From assembly GCA_024277255.1 (NCBI GenBank), contig JAJRVQ010000124.1:62001-126000 (forward strand): DNA of 64,000 bases, in the 5' to 3' direction. The notes beneath the pieces are model-generated. The model worked only from the letters and a program-made list of their open reading frames with translations, was not told the origin of the DNA and did no database searches. Shown here one piece after another: positions 33,914 to 42,465 of the stretch. Both the position numbers and the translations under genes were made by a program. Numbering within the stretch: position 1 is the first letter of the stretch; every line of letters begins with the position of its first letter. This stretch comes from Acidobacteriota bacterium. Lineage in GTDB: Bacteria > Acidobacteriota > Thermoanaerobaculia > Multivoradales > SZUA-115.

Positions 33914-33950
33914 GTCCCCCCGAGCCTGCGTTCAGCGGGTCCGGGGGGAC
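33914..33950 (-). terminator. Strong hairpin after the lamin-tail gene
   Basis: GTCCCCCCG (33914-33922) pairs perfectly with CGGGGGGAC (33942-33950), with more pairing inside. It lies just downstream of the minus-strand stop at 33963. No T-run follows, so termination may be partial. Confidence 0.55.
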
Positions 33951-33962
33951 CGTGTTCGGCCT

Positions 33963-36900
33963 TTAGAGCCCCGTACTTCCCGGCGTCGGAGCTGGCTGGA
34001 TCTGCCAGCTTCCGGCCAGGTCGGTACGCTCGATCGAGGAGCCGGCGGGGGCGTCGCCCACTTCGGGGGCATTGGCGGTGCCGGTTTCGTCGATCAGACC
34101 GCTGGTGTTGTTGCCGCCGTAGACCACGGCGTCGATGGGCACCGTCGATCCGGTGATCTGGGACGCCGGGACGTTGAACAACGCCACGCCGTCGGCGGTG
34201 GAGCCTGAGTTCTGGAAGTCCGGGCTGAAGTTGATCACCAGGTCGAAGGTCGGGTTGCCGTTGGCGGTGCTGCTGGTCGGGCCGCCGACCACGAAGGTGC
34301 CGCCCGCCGGCACGGAACCCGAGAGTTGCACCTTGCTCGACGTGTAGGAGCTGCCGCCGTTGCCCAGGCTGAAGCTCGCCAGGTCGATCGCCTGCGCCGT
34401 CGGGTTGTAGAGCTCGACCCACTCGAAGCCGTTGTCGCTGCCGGAGACATCGTAGAGAACCTCCGAGAGCAAGAGGCCGGCGGCGGGTGGGGGCGGCGGC
34501 GGGCCACCGGGGGTGAAGAGGTTCGGGTTGGGCGCCGGTTGAATCTGCCAGGTGCCGGCCAGGTCGACCCGCTCGATCGACGATCCGCCGGCTGCGTCGC
34601 CGACCTCGGGGGCGTTGGCGGCGCCGGTTTCGTCGATCAAGCCGTTGGTGTTGGCGCCACCGTAGACCACGGCATCGATCGGCACCGTGGCTGCCGTGAC
34701 TTGGAGAGCCTGGATGTTGAACAGGGCCACGCCGTCGGCGGTGGAACCTGAGTTCTGGAAATCCGGGCTGAAGTTGATCAGTTGATCGAAGGTCGGGTTG
34801 CCGTTGCTAGCACTCGAGGTCGGTCCGCCAACCACGAAGGTGGCGCCCGCAGCGATCGTGCCGTTCAGCTGGACCAGGCTGGAAGTGTAGGAGCTGCCGC
34901 CGTTGCCCAGGGAAAGAGCGGAGAGATCGATCGGTGCCGAGGTGGTGTTGTACAGCTCCACCCACTCCAGGCCACCGTCCGCGCCGCTCGGGTCGTAGAC
35001 GACCTCGGTCAGGATGACGGCACCGGCGGGCACGGTGAACGGCTGGCCGGAGACCGAAGTGCCGGGCGAATAGCGGCTGCCGCCGGAACCGGTCGCTGCC
35101 GTGTGCAAGACGAGGGGGGCGTTGGTCAGGTCGGGATCGCGGGTCAGCGACTGGTTCTTGGATCCCTGGCTGCCCCAGGTCACCACCTGCACGGTGGCAC
35201 CGGTGTTGTCGGCCAGGGTCAAGGTCTCGCTGCTGTTATTGAGCGCCAGACGGCCGGTCGAGGCGGTGAAGACCAGGCCGTTGGCGGCGGCGTTGCCGAA
35301 GTCTCCGGTCGGATTGCCGCCCGAGAAGACGACCGCCGCTTCGCGCGCCGGGATCACCGTGCCGCTGGGGAAGGTGTGGCGCACCTGGATCAGGTCGGTC
35401 AGCGTCCAGCCGCTGATGTCGACGGCGGCCAGGCTGGTGTTGACCAGCTCGACGAACTCGTCGTGGCGGGTATTGACCACGCCGTCGCCGTTGGCGTCAC
35501 CGGCAACCGAGTCGGGATCGGCATGGATCTCGTTGATCAGCACCGCCGGGTGGTTGACCTCCTCGCTCAGGAAGTCGGTGCGCTCGCGCGGCAGGAGTTG
35601 ATAGCCGCTCAAGAATCCGGCGAAGGAGTCGAACTGGCTGAAGACGCCGATCAGGTCGAAGCTCTGCGTCGGCGTGTTGGCGCCGGGGATATCGGTGTCG
35701 CCGTCAATGCGGATTTCCAAGGTGGTGGCGCCGCCGTCATCGCTGACCATCAGGCTGCCGCTGCCCTGCTGAGGGATCGCGCCGCTGGTCACCGTGACAC
35801 CGTTGATGCGCACCAGGGTGCCTTCGAAGGACTCGCCCGCCTGCGCCACGGTGATCACCTGCGCCGCGGGAGGGCTGCCCGGAGCTACCAAGGTCGCACC
35901 ATAGCCGCCGAACTCCTGGGCGGTGTTGATCTCGATCTGGCCGCCGAACTGCTCCAGGGCGCCGACGAAGCGCACCCGATCGCCGCGCGCCAAGGCTAGA
36001 AACTCGTCGTCGAAAACTTGCACGCCACCGCCGGTGTCTTGAACGTAGATCTGCGACACGAAGGGGTGGAAGATGCCGGGCTCGGCGGTGAGGTTGCCCT
36101 CGACCCGCACGGCATAGTGCTTGGGTACCAGCACGCCCCGGCTGTCGTTGACGCGCAGCGTGGCCACCGGCGTGACGCCGGAGAAGTAGCCCTGGGCGAA
36201 CGAAAGTTCGGTTTGACTCGCCGCGTCGGTCGCCTCAACGCGGTAACGCACCTGGGTGCCGTCGAGTTGCGCCGGGATGGTGGCGGTATAGAGGGTGCCG
36301 CCGGCCGCGCTCATCGCGATGGGCGCTTGCTCGATGCCGTCCAGCCAGTAGCGCAGGTTGACGGTGATGGCGCTGACGTCGTCGACGTTGGCCTGCACCG
36401 TGGTTCCCTCGGTCGCCAGCGGTACCCAAGGAGTACGGCTCACGCGGAGGATGGCCGGCGGAAAGTCGCCGGTGCTGCCCGGGCCGGTATCCGCCGCCAG
36501 GGTGAGGGCACCGAAACCGCAGCCCTGGATCTCATAGGAGGCGCCGTCTGAAATCAGCAGCATGGTGCCGGGCAAGCCGATCGGTTCGGTGATGTCGTCG
36601 CAGTCGGCGATGCCGCTGGCCAGGGCGTCGTCGGAACGGCTGTCGGTCGGGTTGCCGACGTTCTGCTGGAAGAAAAGGGGCATGGCGCCGTGGCTGTCCG
36701 GGGTGGCGAGGAAGCGGCTGACGACCTCGGTGTTGGGGTGGCCGAAGTTGTTGTTGGCCGAGTTCTGGTTGATGCCGACTTCGGCCTTGAGGGTCGACAG
36801 GAAGGCGGCGGTGGAGCTGGTGCGGCTGCCGTGGTGGTTGAAGGTGTAGACATCGACATCACCGACGAAGGGAGCCACCTGCGACTCGACGTCACTGACC

Positions 36901-37523
36901 CCCACATTCACGTTGCCGGTCAGGTCGCCGCCGATCCAGACGTCGACATCGCCGTACTGCACCACCACCGAGACCGAGGTCGAGTTCTCGAACTGGCCCG
37001 AGGCGGAGATGTCAAAAGAGGTGCCGTCCGGCAAGTCGCCGTTGACCACGTAGCAACGCACCAGTACGCCGCCGCCCAGGTCGAGGGTGGTGAAGGGATC
37101 GATGGTGGTGCGGTTGAACATGCCGGCTGAGAAGGCGTAGTCGGAATAGGCGAAAGTCGAGGGCGTGCCGCCGAACAGACCGCGGTCGTAGGCGATCGCG
37201 GTGGGCGCCAGAGGCACCAGCTGGAAGACATTCTCCAGCCGCCCGATGTGGTCTTCGTCGTAATGGCTTGCGATGGTGTAGTCGAGGCTGGTGACCACGC
37301 CGGCGTCGATCAGGTCGTTGATGAAATCCTCGATGGGATCATCGGTGGACCTGAGGCCGCTGCCGCCGTCGATCAGCAGGGCGCGACCGGTCGGGCTGAC
37401 GACCAGGATCGAGCTGCCTTGCTCGATGTCCGGGTAGTAGATCCGCAGGTGCTGTGCCGAGGTTGGAAGGGCGAGGGCGAAGGCCAGACCGAGAGCGATC
37501 AGAACGAGCGAGCGTGATCTCAT
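33963..37523 (-). CDS. Exported metallo-beta-lactamase-fold protein with three lamin-tail domains
   Basis: This 1186-residue protein begins MRSRSLVLIALGLAFALALP with a signal peptide cut near TSAQ. Residues 24-300 form a ComEC/Rec2-like metallo-hydrolase domain: ALLIDGGSGLR, ASHYDEDHIGRLENVF (metal motif) and YTFNHHGSRTS. A beta-rich middle with an OB-like segment (GDRVRFVGALEQFGGQIEIN) follows. Lamin-tail domains start near residues 661 (AVLINEIHADPDS), 834 (VILTEVVYDPSG) and 1018 (LLLSEVLYDVSG); the last two are recent duplicates. Such proteins are often extracellular nucleases or surface hydrolases. ATG 37523 has GGAG 6 bases upstream; the frame's continuation beyond it is antisense to the sialidase-like gene. 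Confidence 0.85.
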   Translation of the reverse strand: MRSRSLVLIALGLAFALALPTSAQHLRIYYPDIEQGSSILVVSPTGRALLIDGGSGLRSTDDPIEDFINDLIDAGVVTSLDYTIASHYDEDHIGRLENVFQLVPLAPTAIAYDRGLFGGTPSTFAYSDYAFSAGMFNRTTIDPFTTLDLGGGVLVRCYVVNGDLPDGTSFDISASGQFENSTSVSVVVQYGDVDVWIGGDLTGNVNVGVSDVESQVAPFVGDVDVYTFNHHGSRTSSTAAFLSTLKAEVGINQNSANNNFGHPNTEVVSRFLATPDSHGAMPLFFQQNVGNPTDSRSDDALASGIADCDDITEPIGLPGTMLLISDGASYEIQGCGFGALTLAADTGPGSTGDFPPAILRVSRTPWVPLATEGTTVQANVDDVSAITVNLRYWLDGIEQAPIAMSAAGGTLYTATIPAQLDGTQVRYRVEATDAASQTELSFAQGYFSGVTPVATLRVNDSRGVLVPKHYAVRVEGNLTAEPGIFHPFVSQIYVQDTGGGVQVFDDEFLALARGDRVRFVGALEQFGGQIEINTAQEFGGYGATLVAPGSPPAAQVITVAQAGESFEGTLVRINGVTVTSGAIPQQGSGSLMVSDDGGATTLEIRIDGDTDIPGANTPTQSFDLIGVFSQFDSFAGFLSGYQLLPRERTDFLSEEVNHPAVLINEIHADPDSVAGDANGDGVVNTRHDEFVELVNTSLAAVDISGWTLTDLIQVRHTFPSGTVIPAREAAVVFSGGNPTGDFGNAAANGLVFTASTGRLALNNSSETLTLADNTGATVQVVTWGSQGSKNQSLTRDPDLTNAPLVLHTAATGSGGSRYSPGTSVSGQPFTVPAGAVILTEVVYDPSGADGGLEWVELYNTTSAPIDLSALSLGNGGSSYTSSLVQLNGTIAAGATFVVGGPTSSASNGNPTFDQLINFSPDFQNSGSTADGVALFNIQALQVTAATVPIDAVVYGGANTNGLIDETGAANAPEVGDAAGGSSIERVDLAGTWQIQPAPNPNLFTPGGPPPPPPAAGLLLSEVLYDVSGSDNGFEWVELYNPTAQAIDLASFSLGNGGSSYTSSKVQLSGSVPAGGTFVVGGPTSSTANGNPTFDLVINFSPDFQNSGSTADGVALFNVPASQITGSTVPIDAVVYGGNNTSGLIDETGTANAPEVGDAPAGSSIERTDLAGSWQIQPAPTPGSTGL
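33966..35030 (-). repeat. Tandem duplicated lamin-tail coding units
   Basis: The stretches 33966-34480 and 34520-35030 align along their length with only scattered differences, encoding repeated blocks such as IDETGxANAPEVGDA, SSIERxDLAG, and LGNGGSSYTSS. A Pro-rich linker, GGPPPPPPAAG, separates them. They are a recent in-frame duplication and could exchange sequence by recombination. Confidence 0.8.
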
Positions 37524-37814
37524 GAGAATCTCCGCAGGTCGGTGGGGTGAGTAAGGAAGGGAGCGCTGATAACTGTATAGTGTCTTCTGTATGTGTAGTT
37601 GTGACAATGTATCTGCAAAGGCTGTCCCGGAGAGCGTCCATCCGGTGGTGGCTTCGAGTGGCGAACCTTGGAGCCTTGTGATAGACACATAGGCAAATTC
37701 AAGGTTGTCGGATCCGCGTCTCGACCTTGTCCCCACAATTTCGCGCCGAGCGCCTCTCTCCGCTCCCGGAGCGCTGCTGCCCCTCCTCGCCGCAGACACG
37801 ATGAGGAGATCAGT
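37524..37814. other. Divergent intergenic region between two exoprotein genes
   Basis: No gene is visible. The segment 37565-37620 is the most AT-rich stretch nearby, with ACTATACAG and TTGTGACAATG, and probably holds the two divergent promoters. I could not fix a convincing -10/-35 pair on either strand. Confidence 0.4.
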
Positions 37815-39992
37815 ATGCGTAACAGCCCTTCTTTCACCACTTTGCTCGCCCTCGCCTTTCTCGCGTTGGCGTTCGTGCTGCCCGGCGGCCTCGCTGCCGC
37901 CGACGGCGCGCCGAGCGCCAGCGAGATCCGCCAGCGGCTCACCCCGGTCTACCGGTCGTTGCAGAACGATCCTCAGTTCCTCGCCCTTGCCGGGCAGCTC
38001 AATACCGAAGAGGTCGACGAGGCCGCCGTCGAACGGTATCTGGCCTACTTGCCGCTCTCGCCGTTGGAGATGCTCGAGATCAAGATGCATCTCGGACACT
38101 TCGAGTTGATGATCCCGGAGACGCTGCGCCAGTGGCACCGCCGTTGGATCGAGCTGCATCGCGAACAGGCCACCGAGTTCTATGGCAAGGCCTATGTCGC
38201 CGAGGCGCTGGCCGCACGGTCGATCGCCATGCAGCCGCAAGAGGGCGCCGCGCCTTCCGCTGAGAAGATGGGCACGGTGGGCACCAACCGCAACGTGGCC
38301 TCCGCCTTCGCCCCTGCGCCGTTGCAGTACCAGGGTGAGATCCAGGTGGCGGTCAACCCGAACAACACCCAGCAGATCGTCGCCGCCGCCAACACCTCCG
38401 ATTCGATCGGCGGCACTTGCGGCGTGGGAATCCAGGCGGTCTTCTATTCGAGCGACGGCGGAGCGACCTGGGGTTATACCTGCGCCCCAAACGAGACCGC
38501 CTACGGTCTCAACTGCACCAAGCCGTTCCTCTTCGGCAGCGATCCGGCAGTCAACTGGGACGGCAACGGCAACGTCTACCTCGAACACATGATGCTGTGC
38601 ACCGCGGACTTCAACAACATTCAGTTCTCGATCGTCGTCGCTCGCTCGTCCAACGGCGGGGTCAACTGGAGCGGCCAGGGAATCGTGATCAACAGCTGGC
38701 CGACGATCAACCGGCTTGAGGACAAGAACTTCTACGCCATCGACAACAACCCGGGCAGCCCCTTCTTCGGCCGTCACTACACCTGCTGGGACCGTAACAA
38801 CAACGAGAAGTCGGCCTACTCGACCGATAGTGGCGCCACCTGGACTGAGGTTGACATCCCCGCTTCGCCCTCGACCGGCGCCGGCTTCGCGACCGACCTG
38901 GCCTGCGAGTTGGCGGTCAGCAAGGACGGCACCGTCCACGTGATCTTCGACACTCTGCGTTGCTTCGCCAACTGCAACAACGAGCAGATGTTCTATGCCC
39001 GCTCGACCAACGGCGGCCTCTCCTGGTCGGCGCCGGTGCTGGTGCGCGACTTCAACCTGGTCGGCTTCAGCAATCTCAACTGCCCAGCGGCGCAGGAAGG
39101 TCGCTGCATCAACCCGTTCGGCGCCATCGATGTCGACAACTCGGGTGGTGCGTGCGACGGCTACCTCTATGCGACCTTCACCGATTACGGCGACGGCGGG
39201 GTCAACACCTCCGATGTCTTCATCGTGCGCTCGATCGACAACGGTGCCACCTGGTCGGCACCGGTCAGGGTCAACGACGACGGCATCTTCGAGCGCGTAC
39301 AGTTCCATCCTTTCCTGATGGTCGACCAGGCGAGCGGCAACCCCGTCGTCGCCTGGCACGATGCGCGCAACGACACCCAGAACCGTGCCGTGGACTTCTT
39401 CGCCGCCCGCTCGACCGACTGCGGTTTGACCGTCGAGGCCAACACCCAGGCGAGCGCTCCATCCACGGAGTTCCTCAACAGCACGATCTCGTCGAGCAAC
39501 GAGAACGCTCTCTCCAACCCCAACCGCAACCCCAACCAGTTTGGCGAATATCTCGGCCTGGACGTGTTGACCGGCAAGGCCTACATGGCGTGGACCGACT
39601 CGCGCCAGTTCTTCCCGACCTTCAACAACCAGCGCGAGAACGTAGGCTTCGCCACGGTCGACTTCGGCACCGCCTATCACCTGCTCGGCCCGGCGCCGGG
39701 CACCACCGGAGTGACCAACAACTGGTCGACCAGCGGCGGAACGAGCGGTGCCACCACCTTCTTCCTCTATGGCTTCACCGCCGGTGCTGTTCAGGTGCCC
39801 GGCTGCCCAGTGGGGGTGACGGTCGGCATGAGCGACGTCAACATCCTGGGTTCCCCGGTCTCCAATGCGAACGGTATCGCCAACACCTCGCTCTTCGTGG
39901 GCGCCGGAGCCAGCGGTGTTACCGTCCTGCTACAAGCGGTCGAACTCTCGACCTGCAAAGTCAGCAACCTGATCTCATACACCTTCCCGTAG
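37815..39992 (+). CDS. Exported BNR/Asp-box (sialidase-like) repeat protein
   Basis: This 725-residue protein starts MRNSPSFTTLLALAFLALAF with a signal peptide cut near LAAAD. A helical N-terminal part (about 30-160) precedes a six-bladed-propeller-like region with at least five Asp boxes: SSDGGATW, SSNGGVNW, STDSGATW, STNGGLSW and SIDNGATW. Asp boxes occur in sialidases and many other secreted proteins; the catalytic Arg triad of sialidases is not obvious, so enzymatic function is uncertain. The C terminus is beta-rich. AGGAG lies 6 bases before ATG 37815. It is divergent from the lamin-tail gene, and a strong hairpin follows its stop. Confidence 0.85.
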   Translation: MRNSPSFTTLLALAFLALAFVLPGGLAAADGAPSASEIRQRLTPVYRSLQNDPQFLALAGQLNTEEVDEAAVERYLAYLPLSPLEMLEIKMHLGHFELMIPETLRQWHRRWIELHREQATEFYGKAYVAEALAARSIAMQPQEGAAPSAEKMGTVGTNRNVASAFAPAPLQYQGEIQVAVNPNNTQQIVAAANTSDSIGGTCGVGIQAVFYSSDGGATWGYTCAPNETAYGLNCTKPFLFGSDPAVNWDGNGNVYLEHMMLCTADFNNIQFSIVVARSSNGGVNWSGQGIVINSWPTINRLEDKNFYAIDNNPGSPFFGRHYTCWDRNNNEKSAYSTDSGATWTEVDIPASPSTGAGFATDLACELAVSKDGTVHVIFDTLRCFANCNNEQMFYARSTNGGLSWSAPVLVRDFNLVGFSNLNCPAAQEGRCINPFGAIDVDNSGGACDGYLYATFTDYGDGGVNTSDVFIVRSIDNGATWSAPVRVNDDGIFERVQFHPFLMVDQASGNPVVAWHDARNDTQNRAVDFFAARSTDCGLTVEANTQASAPSTEFLNSTISSSNENALSNPNRNPNQFGEYLGLDVLTGKAYMAWTDSRQFFPTFNNQRENVGFATVDFGTAYHLLGPAPGTTGVTNNWSTSGGTSGATTFFLYGFTAGAVQVPGCPVGVTVGMSDVNILGSPVSNANGIANTSLFVGAGASGVTVLLQAVELSTCKVSNLISYTFP

Positions 39993-40005
39993 GGACTCTG
40001 TCCGT

Positions 40006-40037
40006 CCTGGCCTCGATCGAAGGCGATCGGGGCCAGG
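40006..40037 (+). terminator. 13-bp stem terminator-like hairpin
   Basis: CCTGGCCTCGATC pairs with GATCGGGGCCAGG (one G-T pair) around the loop GAAGGC, 14 bases after the stop of the BNR gene. A related hairpin follows the collapsed copy at 41184-41205. Confidence 0.7.
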
Positions 40038-40175
40038 GTCTGCCTCTACGCTTCGTGGGAGCTGAAGGATCTGACCACCTCGCAAGGATGGCGCGTCGCG
40101 TTATGCCGTGCATACCCAGAGCGGGGCAGCTGACGACCACCACTCCCGCGGCCGGCCACGCTTCCCATTGACGAG

Positions 40176-40220
40176 TAAGTTCCCTCACTACTCTCCAAGC
40201 ACCCTGCACGTCTGCTCGCG
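40176..40220 (+). repeat. 45-bp dispersed repeat, copy 1
   Basis: The block AGTTCCCTCACTACTCTCCA, then AGCACCCTGCACGTCT, resembles 41930-41974 at about three-quarters of positions. It lies in the gap between the BNR gene terminator and the lipoprotein gene; that 283-base gap has no gene. Confidence 0.5.
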
Positions 40221-40275
40221 GCATGTTCATTGCACCACACACGGCGTGGACCTATTAGCACGTTGGAGGTGCACC

Positions 40276-40710
40276 ATGAGCTATACAGTTCGGCTCTCAC
40301 CTGTCTACAAACTAGTGACAGTTCTCTTCTTGACCTGCTGTGTAGGTGGTTGCCCAGGCAGTGGATCGAGCGTCACAGATCCGAGAATCGTCGATCCGCA
40401 AAGCATCAAGAGCTGCGCTGAGCTGGTCCCCATCCTCGATCAGGAGTTGATGCTCATTCAGCAATGCACTACGGCCGCGGAGTGCGGTCAAGTGCTTAGC
40501 TATACCAGTTGCGGCTGTACGCGCAACTTGGTTGCTCGTCTCGATGCAGACCTTTCCTTGTTCGATGCCCTTATGGCTCGCAACCTACAGTTGGCTCGCG
40601 GCGGCCAAGAGGATTGCCGCTCGTTCGTGACAACCTGCGATTGTCCTCTCGCGGACGGGTTTGCCTGCGTAGCAGGGCGCTGTACTTGGAACTATGTGAT
40701 GTGGCTCTGA
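40276..40710 (+). CDS. Cysteine-rich putative lipoprotein
   Basis: This 144-residue protein begins MSYTVRLSPVYKLVTVLFLT, then CCVGGCPGSG, with a hydrophobic signal and a lipobox-like site for lipid attachment at a Cys near residue 22-26. The mature part has eight or more Cys (IKSCAEL, QQCTTAAECG, YTSCGCTRN, EDCRSFVTTCDCP, FACVAGRCTW), suggesting disulfides. GGAGGTGCACC precedes ATG 40276, a clear ribosome site. I do not recognise a functional family. It sits between the intact exoprotein pair and its collapsed copy. Confidence 0.75.
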   Translation: MSYTVRLSPVYKLVTVLFLTCCVGGCPGSGSSVTDPRIVDPQSIKSCAELVPILDQELMLIQQCTTAAECGQVLSYTSCGCTRNLVARLDADLSLFDALMARNLQLARGGQEDCRSFVTTCDCPLADGFACVAGRCTWNYVMWL

Positions 40711-40751
40711 GGGCCGAGGCGAGTGGGTGAGATTCCTCCGCCAACCGGTTC

Positions 40752-40794
40752 TTCGGTGTTCCGGGCCAACCGCTGGCTGGCCCGGGGCGCCGAA
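40752..40794. terminator. Extended hairpin between lipoprotein gene and collapsed copy
   Basis: CCGGGCCA (40761-40768) pairs with TGGCCCGG (40778-40785), and outer TTCGG pairs with CCGAA (40752-40756, 40790-40794). It lies 41 bases after the lipoprotein stop and can act on both strands. Confidence 0.6.
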
Positions 40795-40819
40795 CCATGA
40801 AGGCGGTCATCGGTTCGCC

Positions 40820-41035
40820 CTAGCCCGGTGAGCTTCCCGGTGTGAGAGCCGGCTGGAGCTACCAGCTTCCGGCCAAGTCGATGCGCTCGATCGAAGATCT
40901 GGCGGGGTCGTCGCCGACCACGGGGGCGTTGGCCGAACCGGTTTCGTCGATCAGGCCGCTGGTGTTGTTACTGCCGTAGACCACGGCGTCGATGGGTACT
41001 GTGGAGCCCGTGATCTGGGAGGCCGGGACGTCGAA
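40820..41035 (-). pseudogene. 3' fragment of a second lamin-tail gene
   Basis: The minus strand encodes LFDVPASQITGSTVPIDAVV, then YGSNNTSGLIDETGSANAPV, SSIERIDLAGSW, a copy of the last 72 codons of the gene at 33963-37523. The next codon is TAG where the intact gene has CAG (Gln), then LQPALTPGSSPG and a stop at 40820. The fragment ends at its 5' side in AACGC, where it joins a plus-strand fragment of the BNR gene. Confidence 0.85.
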
Positions 41036-41165
41036 CAACGCGAGCGGCATCGCCAACACCTCACTCTTCGTCAGCGGCGGCGCCAGCGGCGTCACCGTCC
41101 TGTTGCAAGCGGTCGAACTGTCGACCTGCAAAGTTAGCAACCTGATCACCTATACCTTCCCCTGA
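41036..41165 (+). pseudogene. 3' fragment of a second BNR gene
   Basis: The plus strand encodes NASGIANTSLFVSGGASGVT, then VLLQAVELSTCKVSNLITYT and FP before TGA 41165, matching the end of the gene at 37815-39992 nearly residue for residue. It meets the lamin-tail fragment back to back at 41036-41041, where both parents share AA(C/T)GC. Confidence 0.85.
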
Positions 41166-41183
41166 CGGCATCTCGGCCTCGGT

Positions 41184-41205
41184 CCTCGATCCTCACGGAT
41201 CGGGG
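41184..41205 (+). terminator. Hairpin after the BNR fragment
   Basis: CCTCGATCC pairs with GGATCGGGG around TCAC, 18 bases after the fragment's stop. It corresponds to the terminator of the intact gene at 40006-40037 and was duplicated with it. Confidence 0.6.
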
Positions 41206-41234
41206 GCCGTGCCCCTGTCGCCGAGGTTCTGAAC

Positions 41235-41540
41235 TCAGACGCCGGCTGTCTGCAACGGCCGAACTTCGCTGTCCAGTCGATTCTCGAGCTTCGTTCTGGC
41301 TTCCTCAAGATCGAAATCAGTCTGAAGGCCAAGCCAATAGCGCTCCGAAGTCGCGAAGTAGCGCGCCAGCCGAAGGGCAGTGTCGGGCGTGATGGCGCGC
41401 TTCTTGAGAACGATCTCGTTGATCCGGCGCGGCGGTACACCGAGGTCGCGAGCCAGGCGATTTTGGCTCAGTCCGAAGGGCTGCAAGAACTCCTCCTGGA
41501 GAATCTCTCCGGGATGGATGTTGGGAAGTTTGTTGATCAT
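41235..41540 (-). CDS. higA: HigA-type antitoxin
   Basis: This 101-residue protein starts MINKLPNIHPGEILQEEFLQ, then PFGLSQNRLARDLGVPPRRI, a standard HigA/XRE helix-turn-helix, with TPDTALRLARYFATSERYWL and the DFDLEEA tail. ATG 41540 is preferred because the family begins MINKLPNIHPGE. It follows higB by 10 bases, with toxin first and antitoxin second, the usual higBA order. It should bind the 31-bp palindrome before higB. A fossil of the same gene type lies at 45254-45384. Confidence 0.93.
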   Translation of the reverse strand: MINKLPNIHPGEILQEEFLQPFGLSQNRLARDLGVPPRRINEIVLKKRAITPDTALRLARYFATSERYWLGLQTDFDLEEARTKLENRLDSEVRPLQTAGV

Positions 41541-41550
41541 GGGGGATTCC

Positions 41551-41832
41551 TCAGTGGTAGTCGACGATCTCGACCGAATGGGCATCATTCTGCCGCCACT
41601 CGAAAAAAATTCGCCACTGTTGGTTGATTCTGATGCTGTACTGGCCCTTACGGTTACCGCGCAGCGCTGCGAGCCGGTTGCCGGGAGGGACTCGAAGATC
41701 GTTGAGGTTCAGGGCGTTGTTGAGCATGCACAGCTTCCTTCTGGCGACCACTTGAACTCCGCGCGCTAGTTTGCGGGATACTTCGCCATTCCAGATCTTC
41801 TCGGCTTTGCGGGAGCTGAGCGATCTGATCAC
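41551..41832 (-). CDS. higB: HigB-type mRNA interferase toxin
   Basis: The protein has 93 residues from GTG 41832. It has the HigB signature MIRSLSSRKAEKIWNGEVSR, LNNALNLNDLRVPPGNRLAA, GQYSIRINQQWRIFFEW and IVDYH at the end. HigB cleaves translated mRNA at the ribosome. No ribosome site precedes the GTG, and a 31-bp palindrome ends 3 bases upstream, so initiation may be nearly leaderless. All catalytic basic residues of the family appear present. Confidence 0.93.
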   Translation of the reverse strand: MIRSLSSRKAEKIWNGEVSRKLARGVQVVARRKLCMLNNALNLNDLRVPPGNRLAALRGNRKGQYSIRINQQWRIFFEWRQNDAHSVEIVDYH

Positions 41833-41834
41833 CC

Positions 41835-41865
41835 ATAGCGTATGACGCGGCGCGTCATACGCTAT
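41835..41865. promoter_or_regulatory. 31-bp perfect palindrome, higBA operator
   Basis: ATAGCGTATGACGCG and CGCGTCATACGCTAT are perfect 15-base arms around one G. The palindrome ends 3 bases before the higB start, covering the place where its promoter must lie. HigA is expected to bind here. Confidence 0.75.
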
Positions 41866-42465
41866 CCACCCAAAGGAGGTCCGCTAACGACCGCCATCTC
41901 CGTGTTAGGGCAGGCTTCCTATCGAGCAGTCAGTTCCCCCACGACTACCCAGGCACCCTGCACATCGAGTGCGCGCCTATCCGACGGTGACGGGGCCTGA
42001 AAGAGTGGGCTAAGGTCAAGCCAATCAATACCTTACAGCGCTCCAGCGCGCTGCAACCATCCTCCTCCGCCTATCCGCATAGGCTCCTGCCAGCCCACTC
42101 TCCATCCACTGACCCGACTCCCGTGCGCCGGCCGGAATTCACCAGTCGGGCGAGAAGGCCGAAACCTCAGGCTCTCCTGGACTCTCAGTCTGCCGCAGAA
42201 GCTCCCGCCGGCGCAAGCCGTATCCGACGCCCCCACTCCCCGCTTATCCGACAAGGTTCAGCCGGCTTGTGCCGCCCTGGCCAGTAGGTTAGAATCCATG
42301 GAAAGTCGCACAAGCAAGGAGCTGGCCTGTCCACTGAGAAACCGCGAACAGACTCTCGGCCGTCGCTAAAGCGCCCGAGAGTTGTAGACGGAGAATTTGG
42401 AGAGAAGTTGGTTGGGCGGCAGCAGAGACGGGACCATAGGCGGGTAACTAGAATTGGAGAAGACG
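41866..42465. other. Intergenic region without a recognisable gene
   Basis: This stretch holds the second copy of the 45-bp repeat (41930-41974) and a CTCTCGG/CCGAGAG hairpin (42353-42381). A minus-strand frame at 42033-42254 has proline/arginine-rich, low-complexity content and no ribosome site. I see no RNA gene. Confidence 0.5.

Noticed and set aside
37524-39680. Upstream extension of the minus-strand lamin-tail frame by 700 codons
   Set aside because: It is antisense to the BNR gene, is Val/Gly/Arg-rich without structure, and a signal peptide with ribosome site begins at 37523.
42033-42254. Minus-strand frame of 73 codons in the gap before the DUF3892-like gene
   Set aside because: Gly/Arg/Ser-rich, with no ribosome site and no hydrophobic or domain pattern.
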